DNA from: Thermococcus sp. JdFR-02
Lineage (GTDB): Archaea > Methanobacteriota_B > Thermococci > Thermococcales > Thermococcaceae
Direction of reading: 5' to 3'
Length of the DNA stretch: 64,000 nucleotides
Assembly (NCBI GenBank): GCA_002009975.1
Contig: MTLP01000012.1
Span: 62,001 to 126,000 of the forward strand
Part shown: piece by piece, positions 17,745 through 25,701 of the stretch
How the letters are laid out: the number at the start of each line of letters is the position of its first letter
How positions within the stretch are numbered: position 1 is the first letter of the stretch
Made by a program: the position numbers and the translations under genes
The notes under the pieces: model-generated
Databases searched by the model: none
What the model was told of the DNA's origin: nothing
The model's input: only the letters and a program-made list of their open reading frames with translations

Positions 17745-18944
17745 CTTTTCTCTCGCCTTCTTAAGCACTTCTTCGGGCTTTGCTTTAAAACCTCCTCCTT
17801 TTGCTAAAACTTCACCTCCTCCACCGCCGCCACCGAATTCACTTAAAATTTCTTTCAAAAGCTCGACCATTGAAACCTTCTGTATTCCCTTATTTTTAGC
17901 AAAGATTAGATAGCTTTTTCCCATAATTAGAGCAATTGTATTTGGGTTTTTGTCCACTAAATAGATTGCAAAAGCTTCGGCATCTTTCATTGGTAAGCTT
18001 TCAATTCTTGAAACAATTTTAATCCCGTTTATTTCCTCAGCTTCGCTTAAAAGGGCTTTTCCTTTCCACTCCCAAAGCTCTTTCCGAAGTTTTGTTTTTT
18101 CATCTTCCAATGCTTTAAGCCCTTCCTTAAACTCTTTAATTCTCTCAACTAATGGTCTGTTCTTATTTGGCATTTCATTTAAGGACTTCCAGTAATCTTC
18201 TAGAATCTCATCTAAGAATTCCAAAGCTCTGTTTCCACAAACAAATTCAACACGCCAGATGTTTTTGCTCTTCTTGTAGAAGTTTATCACTTTAACGAGA
18301 CCAACCTCTTTAGTGCTTCTTACATGGGTTCCTCCACAAGGTATTATGTCAATATCTCCAACCTTTACAATTCTCACTCTGTCCTTAATTTTATCGGAGA
18401 GCTGTTTTCTAAGTTCTTTGGCAACCTCTTTTGGAAGCTCCTCATAATACTCAACCTTAACTTCTAAATCTTTCCAAATGATTTCATTTGCCAGCTTTTC
18501 TGCCTTTAGTACATGCTCCCAGCTTAACTTTCCATCGAAGTTTATTTCAATCTTATTGTATCTCTCAAAAATTTGAAAGCCCGTTGTATCACTATCATAA
18601 AGCTTCTTTAAAACAGCCGAAAGAACGTGTTGCCCACTGTGTTGCTTCATATTTTCATATCTCCATTCCCAATCGAGAAGTAGCTTAACTTTTTCGCCTT
18701 CTTTTGGTTCTCTACCTTCCAATTTACCTTCGTGCCAAATTTCTTCTTTTCCTTCAGCTTTCTCAACCTTTATTCTAAACCCCTCTCCCTCTATAATTCC
18801 CCTATCACTTGGCTGTCCACCGCCTTCAGGATAGAAAATCGTCCTATCGAGTTTAATTCTTATTTTCTTTCCTTTCCTTTCAACAGATTCAATTTTAGCT
18901 GTTGTTTCCCTTAAATATGGATTTTCATAAAAAAGTTTAAACAA
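17721..18944 (-). CDS. alaX: Alanyl-tRNA editing protein, long form (AlaX-L)
   Basis: 407 residues. It is a free-standing editing domain that deacylates Ser-tRNA(Ala) or Gly-tRNA(Ala). The zinc-binding motif QHSGQHVLSAVL supplies H102 and H106, and PCGGTHV supplies C203 and H207. A coiled-coil linker (about 255-300) leads to the C-terminal DHHA1-like domain with a run of seven glycines, as in the C-Ala region of alanyl-tRNA synthetase. The start is TTG 18944 after GGTGAT. The alternative, a misread AlaRS fragment, is excluded because the gene is complete and lacks a catalytic core. Confidence 0.93.
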   Translation of the reverse strand: MFKLFYENPYLRETTAKIESVERKGKKIRIKLDRTIFYPEGGGQPSDRGIIEGEGFRIKVEKAEGKEEIWHEGKLEGREPKEGEKVKLLLDWEWRYENMKQHSGQHVLSAVLKKLYDSDTTGFQIFERYNKIEINFDGKLSWEHVLKAEKLANEIIWKDLEVKVEYYEELPKEVAKELRKQLSDKIKDRVRIVKVGDIDIIPCGGTHVRSTKEVGLVKVINFYKKSKNIWRVEFVCGNRALEFLDEILEDYWKSLNEMPNKNRPLVERIKEFKEGLKALEDEKTKLRKELWEWKGKALLSEAEEINGIKIVSRIESLPMKDAEAFAIYLVDKNPNTIALIMGKSYLIFAKNKGIQKVSMVELLKEILSEFGGGGGGGEVLAKGGGFKAKPEEVLKKAREKLKHSLQS

Positions 18945-18986
18945 TGTCTATCACCACAAAAAGGTTAGGTTTTGGGTTAATAACAT

Positions 18987-19736
18987 TTATGAGTCTTTTC
19001 TTTTGATGTATTCACCTGCGAGTTCTCTAAGCAGTTCAGCCAAGTCTTTGTTGAATTTTTCCTGCATTTCTGTAAACTTATCTAAAGCTAAGGATATTCC
19101 CTTAAGTCCTTTTATATCGTGAATTACAGCTTCTTGCTCTTCGGAGATTTCTTCGAGTACTTTACTTATCTCTACTATTGCTTCTATATCCTTTCCAAGT
19201 ATCTCAGTTCCTTCTTTTATCTTATCCATCACTGCTAAAGCATCTCGCAGTGTTTCTAACCCACTCATTACCCTGGTATTGAATTCTTTAATTTCCCTAG
19301 TTAACTCCATTGTTTGAACTGCCATTTTTCTTATTTCTTGTGCTACGACTGCAAATCCTCTTCCAGCCTCCCCAGCACGAGCAGCCTCAATTGAAGCATT
19401 TAAGGCTACTAGATTTGTCTGTTTTGCAACATTGCTTATTGAGTCACTTATTTTTGAGATGTATTTAAGATTTTCAACTAGGTTGTTGAATTCTTTAGCA
19501 AAAAGTTCAAATCTCTGAAAGAATGGTAGAAATTCCTCTCTGAACTTATTTAATTCGCCCATAATCTGAGAGAGCTTTTCTATGTTTTGTATTATCAGCT
19601 CATTGTTTTCCAAAAACTGTCCGGTTATCTGATCAGCCAGTCTATTTATTATTTTTGATGTCTCTTTGTTCGAAGACTTTATTCTTAGAGCCTCTGATAG
19701 CACATTTGAAGCATTTTCAATATGTCTAATCTCCAA
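18987..19736 (-). CDS. Soluble methyl-accepting chemotaxis-type signal transducer
   Basis: About 249 residues, entirely helical, with no membrane segment, signal peptide, HAMP or PAS domain. The conserved receptor tip is [18 protein letters not shown] followed by [15 protein letters not shown], the CheA/CheW contact region. About 85 residues of helix precede it. Since it lacks a sensor domain it must receive its input from another protein, most likely the diiron protein encoded directly upstream. The best start is TTG 19736, five bases after GGTGA; GTG 19745 is also in frame but lies in that site. Cotranscription with the upstream gene is near certain. Confidence 0.9.
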   Translation of the reverse strand: MEIRHIENASNVLSEALRIKSSNKETSKIINRLADQITGQFLENNELIIQNIEKLSQIMGELNKFREEFLPFFQRFELFAKEFNNLVENLKYISKISDSISNVAKQTNLVALNASIEAARAGEAGRGFAVVAQEIRKMAVQTMELTREIKEFNTRVMSGLETLRDALAVMDKIKEGTEILGKDIEAIVEISKVLEEISEEQEAVIHDIKGLKGISLALDKFTEMQEKFNKDLAELLRELAGEYIKRKDS

Positions 19737-19746
19737 TGGGGTCACC

Positions 19747-20529
19747 TCATCTAATTAGATCTACCCCGCATTTTAAGTTTTCAAGGAAACTGAAGAATCT
19801 TGGCACATGTTTTTTTGGAATTATGGCAGCATGCTGAGGCAAAATTGCTTCAATATCCAAAAATCTAACCCTTTCAAGCCAAGCTTTTATGGCTTTATTA
19901 CTTGCCATTAGGCGTTCATGAATTGGCTTCATTGCACGTATGTGCTTTTCAATATCTTCAACAACTAGATATAGGTCTTCTAATAATGCAATTCCAATGT
20001 CACCGCTAAATAGAAATTTGCTTCTCTTGTCGTATATTGTGAAGTGTCCGGGGCTGTGGAGAAAGTGGGCGGGGATGAAGTGTAAGGTCGTAGAACCAAA
20101 GTTTAAGACTTCTCCTTCATCCGGTAGTGGATGGGCAACGCTTTTAACGTCTTCAAAACCAAAATGGGGCAGAAATCGTACCCATATCCAGTGGACAAGT
20201 ATTTTGGCATTGCTTATTTCTCTCCATAGAGGAATACTACCTGCCACATCTGGATCTTGATGACACATGTATATGTATTCAATATTTTTTGGGTCTATGT
20301 ACTTTGAAATATTTGATAGAACCTTTGGAAAAATTTTATATCCTCCAGGATCAAGTAGAACTCCTTTTCCTTTATTTATAATGAGGTAGGAATTAACATC
20401 TACATCACCATAGGAGCTTGTTGAGGTTCCAGAAGCCGTTCCCAAGTAGACAACCATGTGTTCATCGTCCCTGTAGAGTATGTGGTCCTTTTGGGGATTT
20501 AAATCTGGGTTGAGGTTATATTCCCCCAT
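19747..20529 (-). CDS. Metallo-beta-lactamase-fold diiron protein, ODP-like oxygen sensor
   Basis: 260 residues, the diiron half of a flavodiiron protein without its flavodoxin domain. Metal ligands appear as HQDPD (H90, D92, D94), a histidine in [11 protein letters not shown] (H155 or H158), D177 in FSGDIG and H233 in LPQHAAI. A stand-alone domain of this kind (ODP) acts as an oxygen/iron sensor feeding chemotaxis in Treponema denticola. Here it is followed at once by a cytoplasmic chemotaxis receptor, so the same use is inferred. The ATG at 20529 has GGTGA five bases upstream. An enzymatic O2/NO reductase role is the alternative. Confidence 0.85.
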   Translation of the reverse strand: MGEYNLNPDLNPQKDHILYRDDEHMVVYLGTASGTSTSSYGDVDVNSYLIINKGKGVLLDPGGYKIFPKVLSNISKYIDPKNIEYIYMCHQDPDVAGSIPLWREISNAKILVHWIWVRFLPHFGFEDVKSVAHPLPDEGEVLNFGSTTLHFIPAHFLHSPGHFTIYDKRSKFLFSGDIGIALLEDLYLVVEDIEKHIRAMKPIHERLMASNKAIKAWLERVRFLDIEAILPQHAAIIPKKHVPRFFSFLENLKCGVDLIR

Positions 20530-20582
20530 TTTATCACCCACAAGAAGTTAAAATTCCTCTAATTATTGATTTTCACGTAGAG

Positions 20583-20596
20583 AATATTTAAATATT
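20583..20596. promoter_or_regulatory. Palindromic TATA element shared by sensor operon and sRNA
   Basis: AATATTTAAATATT is a perfect 14-base palindrome. On the minus strand it is placed about 25 bases before a start site for the diiron-sensor gene. On the plus strand it is the same distance from the first C/D box sRNA. One TATA element could thus serve both directions. BRE elements on each side are weak, so direction bias is unclear. Confidence 0.5.
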
Positions 20597-20619
20597 GCTT
20601 TCTTCTATAGAACCTGTGA

Positions 20620-20680
20620 AGGCAATGATGAATGATGGGCGAACCGATTTGTGATGAAGGTTAGGTGATCGCTGAGCTTG
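20620..20680 (+). ncRNA. C/D box sRNA (first of a tandem pair)
   Basis: The order is C box ATGATGA (20625-20631), 12-base guide, D' box CCGA (20644-20647), three-base spacer, C' box GTGATGA (20651-20657), 14-base guide, and D box CTGA (20672-20675). This is the compact layout of archaeal 2'-O-methylation guide RNAs. The D' guide ATGATGGGCGAA pairs with the conserved A-loop sequence UUCGCCCAU of archaeal 23S rRNA (nine pairs plus a wobble). The D guide target is not recognised. Ends are approximate. A TATA palindrome lies about 30 bases upstream. Confidence 0.8.
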
Positions 20681-20715
20681 AAAACCTTTTTAAACTCAAC
20701 AGGATATTTGGATTG

Positions 20716-20772
20716 AAAGATGATGAGTTCAGCCTTATCTGAGGAGTGATGAGGGAGTGACGGACTGATTTG
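20716..20772 (+). ncRNA. C/D box sRNA (second of a tandem pair), probable 16S rRNA guide
   Basis: C box ATGATGA (20720-20726), 12-base guide, D' CTGA (20739-20742), three-base spacer, C' GTGATGA (20746-20752), 12-base guide and D CTGA (20765-20768): all four boxes match consensus. The D guide GGGAGTGACGGA pairs with CCGUCACUCC of the 16S decoding region, and the fifth base before D points to U1406 (E. coli numbering). The D' guide GTTCAGCCTTAT pairs with AAGGCUGAA near G902. Both matches are from recalled conserved rRNA. BRE/TATA GAAAACCTTTTTAAAC (20680-20695) lies correctly upstream. Confidence 0.85.
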
Positions 20773-20819
20773 TTAATTTAAGAATAAACTTTAAATTTCT
20801 CTATACTTATTTTTTGCCG

Positions 20820-21686
20820 ATGAAGATGATAAGAGCTTATAAACCTATCATGGTCAGTATTTTGGGCAATATATCTCTGTCAATATTGAAAATAGGTATT
20901 GGATTAGCTTATTCTAGTTTAGCTTTGATCTCCGATGGTGTTCATTCTCTTTCAGATGTCATAACAAGTATAATAGGCTTCTTTGGGATTAAGATTTCCT
21001 CAAAGCCACCAGACAAGAGCCATCCCTTTGGACATTCAAGATTTGAGCCTCTCTTTGCCATTGCTATTGGATTTGCTCTTTTGTTGGTGGCTTATGAGAT
21101 AGCCAGAGACTCAATCGGCAGGATGCTATTTAAGGAGGTTATATCCGTTAATGCTCTAATGCTTGCCGTTACTTTATTGTCAATTATAGCCAAAGAGGGA
21201 ATGACCCAATATACTTTAAAAATTGGAAAGGAGTTAAATAACCAAATATTAATTGCTGATGCCTATCATCATAGAAGTGATGTTTTAAGTAGTGTGGCGG
21301 TTTTATTTGGCTTATTGGCACAGAGATTTGGTTTTGCATATGGGGACTCTTTAGCAGGTTTTGTGGTGGCTTTATTCATAGCTAAAGTTGCAATTGAAAT
21401 TGTAATTCAAAACGTTAACTATCTAACCGGTTCTTCACCTCCTTTTGAAGTTTGTGAAAAAATAAAGGAAGTCGCTTTAAGCGTTGAGGGTGTCAAGGGG
21501 GTTCATGATTTAAAAGCTCATTACACCGGTCCAAAAATCCATGTTGAGCTTCATATTGAGGTTTCTCCAAATTTAACGCTCAAAGAGGCTCACGATATAA
21601 GCGAGGAGGTTAAAGAAAAGATTGAGGGTTTGGAGGAAGTTGAGAGAGCTTTTATCCATGTGGATATAAAAGGTGTCACAAAATAA
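20820..21686 (+). CDS. Cation diffusion facilitator family efflux protein
   Basis: About 288 residues. Six membrane helices (about 10-200) are followed by a cytoplasmic ferredoxin-like dimerisation domain with histidine-containing strands (KIHVELHIEVSP). Metal-site motifs DGVHSLSD in helix 2 and DAYHHRSDVLSS in helix 5 are intact, as in FieF-type Zn/Fe/Mn exporters. The metal is not determined by these motifs alone. ATG 20820 is preferred over TTG 20814; a TATA-like CTTTAAATTT about 25 bases upstream suggests a leaderless or nearly leaderless message. Its stop abuts the convergent mfnA stop. Confidence 0.92.
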   Translation: MKMIRAYKPIMVSILGNISLSILKIGIGLAYSSLALISDGVHSLSDVITSIIGFFGIKISSKPPDKSHPFGHSRFEPLFAIAIGFALLLVAYEIARDSIGRMLFKEVISVNALMLAVTLLSIIAKEGMTQYTLKIGKELNNQILIADAYHHRSDVLSSVAVLFGLLAQRFGFAYGDSLAGFVVALFIAKVAIEIVIQNVNYLTGSSPPFEVCEKIKEVALSVEGVKGVHDLKAHYTGPKIHVELHIEVSPNLTLKEAHDISEEVKEKIEGLEEVERAFIHVDIKGVTK

Positions 21687-22841
21687 TCAATGCTCACCTA
21701 AAATTTCTTTTAAGTCAATTAGAAAGTTCTCTAAATGCTCTTTCTTCACATGAGGCATCACGACAATTCTAATGTATCCTCTGTGTGCTGAAATTCCCCA
21801 ACCTCTCTTTTTAAGCTCTTTTTCAATCTTTTCTAACTCTTTAGTTCCAAAAGAAACAATATTAAGCATTGGTTCTCTGATAAGGTATGCTCCATCTAAA
21901 GTCTTTATCTGCTCTGCGAACCATCTTGAGAGTTCCATTGCTTCTTTGACAATCTTTTTATATCCTTCAAAGCCGAGATGCTTTAACAAAGCCCAAACTG
22001 CTATTGCATTTGCTCCAGGTCTTGTTCCTGTTATTGTTATGTGGGAAACTTTTCCTCCAGCTAAATAAGGTGCTGGAACACTAATTGAATCTACAAACTT
22101 CTTTTTCCTAAAAATTATCCCTCCAGCAGGAATAGGAGCCATGCCCATTTTATGTGGGTCAATTGTAATACTTTGCACACCTTTGAGCTTGAAATCGAAA
22201 TCTGGCAAATCATATCCTAAGACTTTTGCAAAGGGAATTACAAATCCCCCAAAAGCAGCATCAATGTGTAAGGGTATGCCATAATCTAAAGCCAAATCTG
22301 AAAGAGCTGGAATATCATCTACAACCCCTAATCCAGTCGTCCCGGCTATCCCAACTATCCCGATTGTGTTATCATTAATTTTACGCTCAACATCTTTCAC
22401 ATTTACGGAATAATCATCATTGAGTTCTGCCCACACCAATTTTACCCTTAATAAATCACTTGCTTTTAGAAAGGAGAAGTGGGCACTTTTTGGTAAAATC
22501 AACTCTGGTCTTTCAACATCGTTTATGTTTCTAAAAGCTCTTACAGCTAAGATATTTGCCTCACTTCCCCCAGAAACTATGCTCCCATAGGCTTTTTTTA
22601 AGTTCAAAAGCTCTCCAAGCATCTGAACGGCTTCTTTTTCGATTTCCCTACTTCCCTTATGTAAGCCAGGGTCTCCTAAATTCCTATCCATATATCTGCA
22701 GATTATTTTCTGAGCAAGAGAATGGGGGTAAGTGCACATTGAACCCAGAATTTTACCAGAATTGAAAGTTAAATCAACATTAAGTCTTTTTTCTAATTCA
22801 TTTAGGATTTCTTCTTCACTTGTGCCTTTTTTTGGTAGCAT
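21687..22841 (-). CDS. mfnA: L-aspartate/L-tyrosine decarboxylase, MfnA type
   Basis: 384 residues of PLP-dependent group II decarboxylase. The PLP lysine lies in TIDPHKMGMAPIPAGG, and the GSEANILAVRAFRN and HIDAAFGGFV motifs supply cofactor contacts. In methanogens MfnA makes tyramine for methanofuran. Thermococcales have no methanofuran, and the T. kodakarensis homologue supplies beta-alanine from aspartate for coenzyme A, so that role is inferred here. Its stop is directly adjacent to the stop of the convergent transporter, leaving no intergenic DNA. Confidence 0.92.
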   Translation of the reverse strand: MLPKKGTSEEEILNELEKRLNVDLTFNSGKILGSMCTYPHSLAQKIICRYMDRNLGDPGLHKGSREIEKEAVQMLGELLNLKKAYGSIVSGGSEANILAVRAFRNINDVERPELILPKSAHFSFLKASDLLRVKLVWAELNDDYSVNVKDVERKINDNTIGIVGIAGTTGLGVVDDIPALSDLALDYGIPLHIDAAFGGFVIPFAKVLGYDLPDFDFKLKGVQSITIDPHKMGMAPIPAGGIIFRKKKFVDSISVPAPYLAGGKVSHITITGTRPGANAIAVWALLKHLGFEGYKKIVKEAMELSRWFAEQIKTLDGAYLIREPMLNIVSFGTKELEKIEKELKKRGWGISAHRGYIRIVVMPHVKKEHLENFLIDLKEILGEH

Positions 22842-22881
22842 TTTCTCACCTGCATAAAATTGTGCATTAGACGTTTAAGCT

Positions 22882-24060
22882 TTACTCTCTCCTAATTCTC
22901 TCTAAGTAGAGTCTGAAAAATTGTGGAGTAGTTATTGCTGTAAGCATTGAGACAATAACAATGCTTGCAAACAATGTTTGGTCTATTAGTCCCTTTTCAA
23001 GTCCAAATTTCAAAATTGCAAACTCTAGGCTTCCCCTGCCTCCCATTCCAATTCCTACCAATGTCGCTTTTTTCCAGTCAAAACCAAAAAACTTCATTCC
23101 TAAACTGCAACCAAAGAGCTTTCCAAGAACTGCTGCAGCATATAATAGGGCTATTAGAATTAAGCTTATCTCATTAAAGCTTGGATTGAACAGTAAGCCT
23201 ATGTATATGAAAAAGAGGGGAATGAAAAATTCTGTTAGCACAACCTGTAAATCTTCAATGAGTTCGTTTAGCTTTATTCTGCTTAACACTAGAGGGTCTT
23301 TTCTTTCTCTTAAACGGCTTATTGTAAGTCCAGCTAAATAAGCACCAATTATTTGGTGTAATCCAACTTCTTCAGCTATTATTGCCAAGAAAAAGGTCAA
23401 TATCAATGTGAAGGTGAAGAATATGTTCAGGTTTCTCACTATTCCATAAAACCATTTTGAACGCTTGAATACATATTCAGAAATAAACAACACGCTTATT
23501 ATGAAAAGAACAATTTTAACTGTCAATATTGCCAGAGGGAGTGCACTTAATTGTCCCTTTGCGAGAGCGGTGATTATGCCAATTAAGTAAACTGCTATTA
23601 TGTCATCTGCGAAGGCCGCTCCCATCAATATTGAGGATATTGCTCTCTCCACTCTCTCTTTCATTATAACTCCACTTGTGACCTCTATTGCAGTATTTCC
23701 TAGAGTTACTCCGACAAATATCGCTGCTGCTAAGCCTTTCCCAAAAGCCATTACGGTCAAAAAGCCAAATAAAAATGAAAAGGCTACACCAAAAAAGGCA
23801 ACTACAGTTGCTTTTACTTTATTTGTAGCTATTGCGGAGAAACTGCTTGTCAATCCCATATAGAGCATCATCATTATTAATCCAAATTCTGAAAGCACTT
23901 TTAGTTGCTCAGAGGGTGTTATAAATCCTATTATAAAAGGTCCAAGAATTATTCCGGTTAAAATATGGGCTATTATTGGGTGGACATCCTTCTTTTCAAA
24001 AAGCCATTCTAAACTCTTTGCTGAGAAGAGTAGAATTGAGAGATCTAGGATATATTTCAC
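22882..24060 (-). CDS. Cation:proton antiporter, CPA2 family
   Basis: 392 residues with about twelve membrane helices. The GAAFADDIIAVYLIG segment carries the paired aspartates of electrogenic Na+/H+ antiporters (NapA/KefB group), and GMGGRGSLEFAILKFG is the conserved late-helix motif. No C-terminal TrkA-N domain is present. It starts at GTG 24060, one base after the stop of the small membrane protein upstream, with GGAGGGTG overlapping that stop. This pairing suggests the small protein is an accessory subunit or at least co-expressed. Confidence 0.92.
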   Translation of the reverse strand: MKYILDLSILLFSAKSLEWLFEKKDVHPIIAHILTGIILGPFIIGFITPSEQLKVLSEFGLIMMMLYMGLTSSFSAIATNKVKATVVAFFGVAFSFLFGFLTVMAFGKGLAAAIFVGVTLGNTAIEVTSGVIMKERVERAISSILMGAAFADDIIAVYLIGIITALAKGQLSALPLAILTVKIVLFIISVLFISEYVFKRSKWFYGIVRNLNIFFTFTLILTFFLAIIAEEVGLHQIIGAYLAGLTISRLRERKDPLVLSRIKLNELIEDLQVVLTEFFIPLFFIYIGLLFNPSFNEISLILIALLYAAAVLGKLFGCSLGMKFFGFDWKKATLVGIGMGGRGSLEFAILKFGLEKGLIDQTLFASIVIVSMLTAITTPQFFRLYLERIRRE

Positions 24061-24061
24061 G

Positions 24062-24310
24062 CTACACCCTCCTATTTAACAAAGCCATGAAAATCCAGAG
24101 GAGCATTAAGATTATTGCTAGGATCATTGCCAGAGTTGCGCCCCTCTGAGTTCCAAAGACTATTGGGATAGGACCTATCATTATTACTCCTCCGCTTTCG
24201 ACATCTGTCCCTTCACTCGAAACAGCACTTAGCATTGTTCCTAAGAACACGAGAAAGAATCCTATGAAAATTAATATGATCCCAGTAAAGATTAATATCT
24301 CCCCTCTCAT
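24062..24310 (-). CDS. Small two-helix membrane protein (TIGR00304/DUF131-like)
   Basis: 82 residues: helices at about 5-28 and 58-78 with a short polar loop containing GGVIMIGPIPIVFG. The GPIPIVFG motif is characteristic of the archaeal TIGR00304 family of unknown function. It ends one base before the antiporter start codon. A TATA box (GATTTATACTT, about 24337-24347, minus strand) stands just upstream, so this gene leads the operon. Confidence 0.8.
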   Translation of the reverse strand: MRGEILIFTGIILIFIGFFLVFLGTMLSAVSSEGTDVESGGVIMIGPIPIVFGTQRGATLAMILAIILMLLWIFMALLNRRV

Positions 24311-24411
24311 ACTTATCCCGTTTTAAAGTTTAAAGTATAAATCTTTTAAGCTTTTAGCCATTTTGAGCGAAGGATTAATTAAGCCTTCTTACCAAGAAGT
24401 TTGGGAGTAAA

Positions 24412-25104
24412 ATGTTGGTGTTAGTGGATTTGGATGACACACTGTGCAATACATGGGATGCAGGAAAGTATACCATAGTCCGCTTTTTACCTCACTTATT
24501 AAAAAAGCGAAAGTTTAAAGCTTTATTTTATATCCTAACAGCCAGATACAGGGAATTGGAACAATCAAGAGAGTTTTTAGTTTTAGACCTTGATAAGCTC
24601 TTGCAAAGAATCATGGAGAGAATTTACAAAGAAATTAAAAAGGAAGATTTGGAAGAGATGCTCAATCTGGTTGACAGAACATTTTTCTCCAATCTAAGGC
24701 TCTTTCCTGATGCAAAGCTCTTTTTAGAGGGATTAAAAAAAGAAGGAGCTAAAATAGTTTTAATTACTGATTCCTCATCGTATTGGCAGAGAAAAAAGCT
24801 TGAGGTTTTAGACATTAAGGACTATTTCGATGCTTTGATAATAAGTGGAGAGACAGGTCACAGCAAGCTTGAACCTTACAATTTTTTCCTTGCGAGAAGA
24901 TTATTCCCAAGGGAAGAGGAAATCTATATGGTTGGGGATAGGGATGACACTGACATGAAAGGTGGAAAAGCAATAGGCGCAACGACCATTTTAGTTAAAA
25001 GAGGCTATTTCAGGACGAGAAAGCCTAGGTATGCTGATTATGTTGTTAGAAACCTCAAAGAAGCTTTGGAGGTGATTAAGAGTGAGCATAAAAAGCGAGC
25101 TTAA
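24412..25104 (+). CDS. HAD superfamily hydrolase
   Basis: 230 residues. Motif I is VDLDDTLCNT, motif II is LITDSSS, motif III lysine lies in SKLEPYNF and motif IV is MVGDRDDTDMKGG. A helical cap occupies about 20-100. It is a cytosolic phosphatase of unknown substrate, in the phosphoglycolate-phosphatase/pyrimidine-nucleotidase-like group. Cotranscription with the downstream polyprenol-kinase-like gene (23-base overlap) hints at a lipid or phosphate role, but nothing in the sequence proves it. ATG 24412 follows GGGAG. Confidence 0.88.
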   Translation: MLVLVDLDDTLCNTWDAGKYTIVRFLPHLLKKRKFKALFYILTARYRELEQSREFLVLDLDKLLQRIMERIYKEIKKEDLEEMLNLVDRTFFSNLRLFPDAKLFLEGLKKEGAKIVLITDSSSYWQRKKLEVLDIKDYFDALIISGETGHSKLEPYNFFLARRLFPREEEIYMVGDRDDTDMKGGKAIGATTILVKRGYFRTRKPRYADYVVRNLKEALEVIKSEHKKRA

Positions 25105-25684
25105 AAGAAAAGCATTGCATTTAACTGGATTGTCTGTTCCGGTGATTTATCTCCTTTTTGATAGAAGAGTAACCTTGATTTTTGTATCTCTGGCTTTGAT
25201 AATTTTTATTATTCTCGAACCTTTCAGGATAGTCGAGGAACTTAGGGAGAAAATAAAAGCAAAATTGGGGATTTATGGTGAGCATATTGAAAGAATTGAG
25301 AGGGAGATAGTGAGAGAGCATGAGAGATACACGATTGGTGCTCATATTTATTTTACCGTTGCGGCTCTTTTGATAATCTGGTTTTTTCCAAAGGACATTG
25401 CAATAGGGTCAATAGCTGTTGCAACCCTTGGAGATGCAATTGCCGCTATAGTAGGTAAACCCTTTGGAAGGCATCGCTTTAGCAATGGAAAAAGTTTGGA
25501 AGGAAGTTTGTCTTACTTCATAATAGCCATCCTTATATTAATGCCTTTGATAGATTTGCCCCACGCAATAATTGGGGCATTGGCTGGAACATTAGCAGAA
25601 TTCTATGAATTACCGCCGGATGATAACTTTTCAAACCAGATAGCTGTGGCAATAACGCTCTATGTCTTTAGAATATTAAGCTAA
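25082..25684 (+). CDS. Dolichol/polyprenol kinase-like membrane protein (SEC59/VTE5 family)
   Basis: 200 residues with five or six membrane segments. It opens with the KRKALHLTGLSVPVIYLLF segment and contains the ATLGDAIAAIVGKPFGRHRF motif followed by KSLEGSLSYF, as in CTP-dependent dolichol, phytol and diacylglycerol kinases. Archaeal versions are expected to phosphorylate an isoprenoid alcohol or archaeol precursor. It starts at GTG 25082 within the end of the HAD gene, after GGAGGTGA. Confidence 0.82.
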   Translation: MSIKSELKRKALHLTGLSVPVIYLLFDRRVTLIFVSLALIIFIILEPFRIVEELREKIKAKLGIYGEHIERIEREIVREHERYTIGAHIYFTVAALLIIWFFPKDIAIGSIAVATLGDAIAAIVGKPFGRHRFSNGKSLEGSLSYFIIAILILMPLIDLPHAIIGALAGTLAEFYELPPDDNFSNQIAVAITLYVFRILS

Positions 25685-25701
25685 AGGAAAGAAAAGAAAA
25701 G

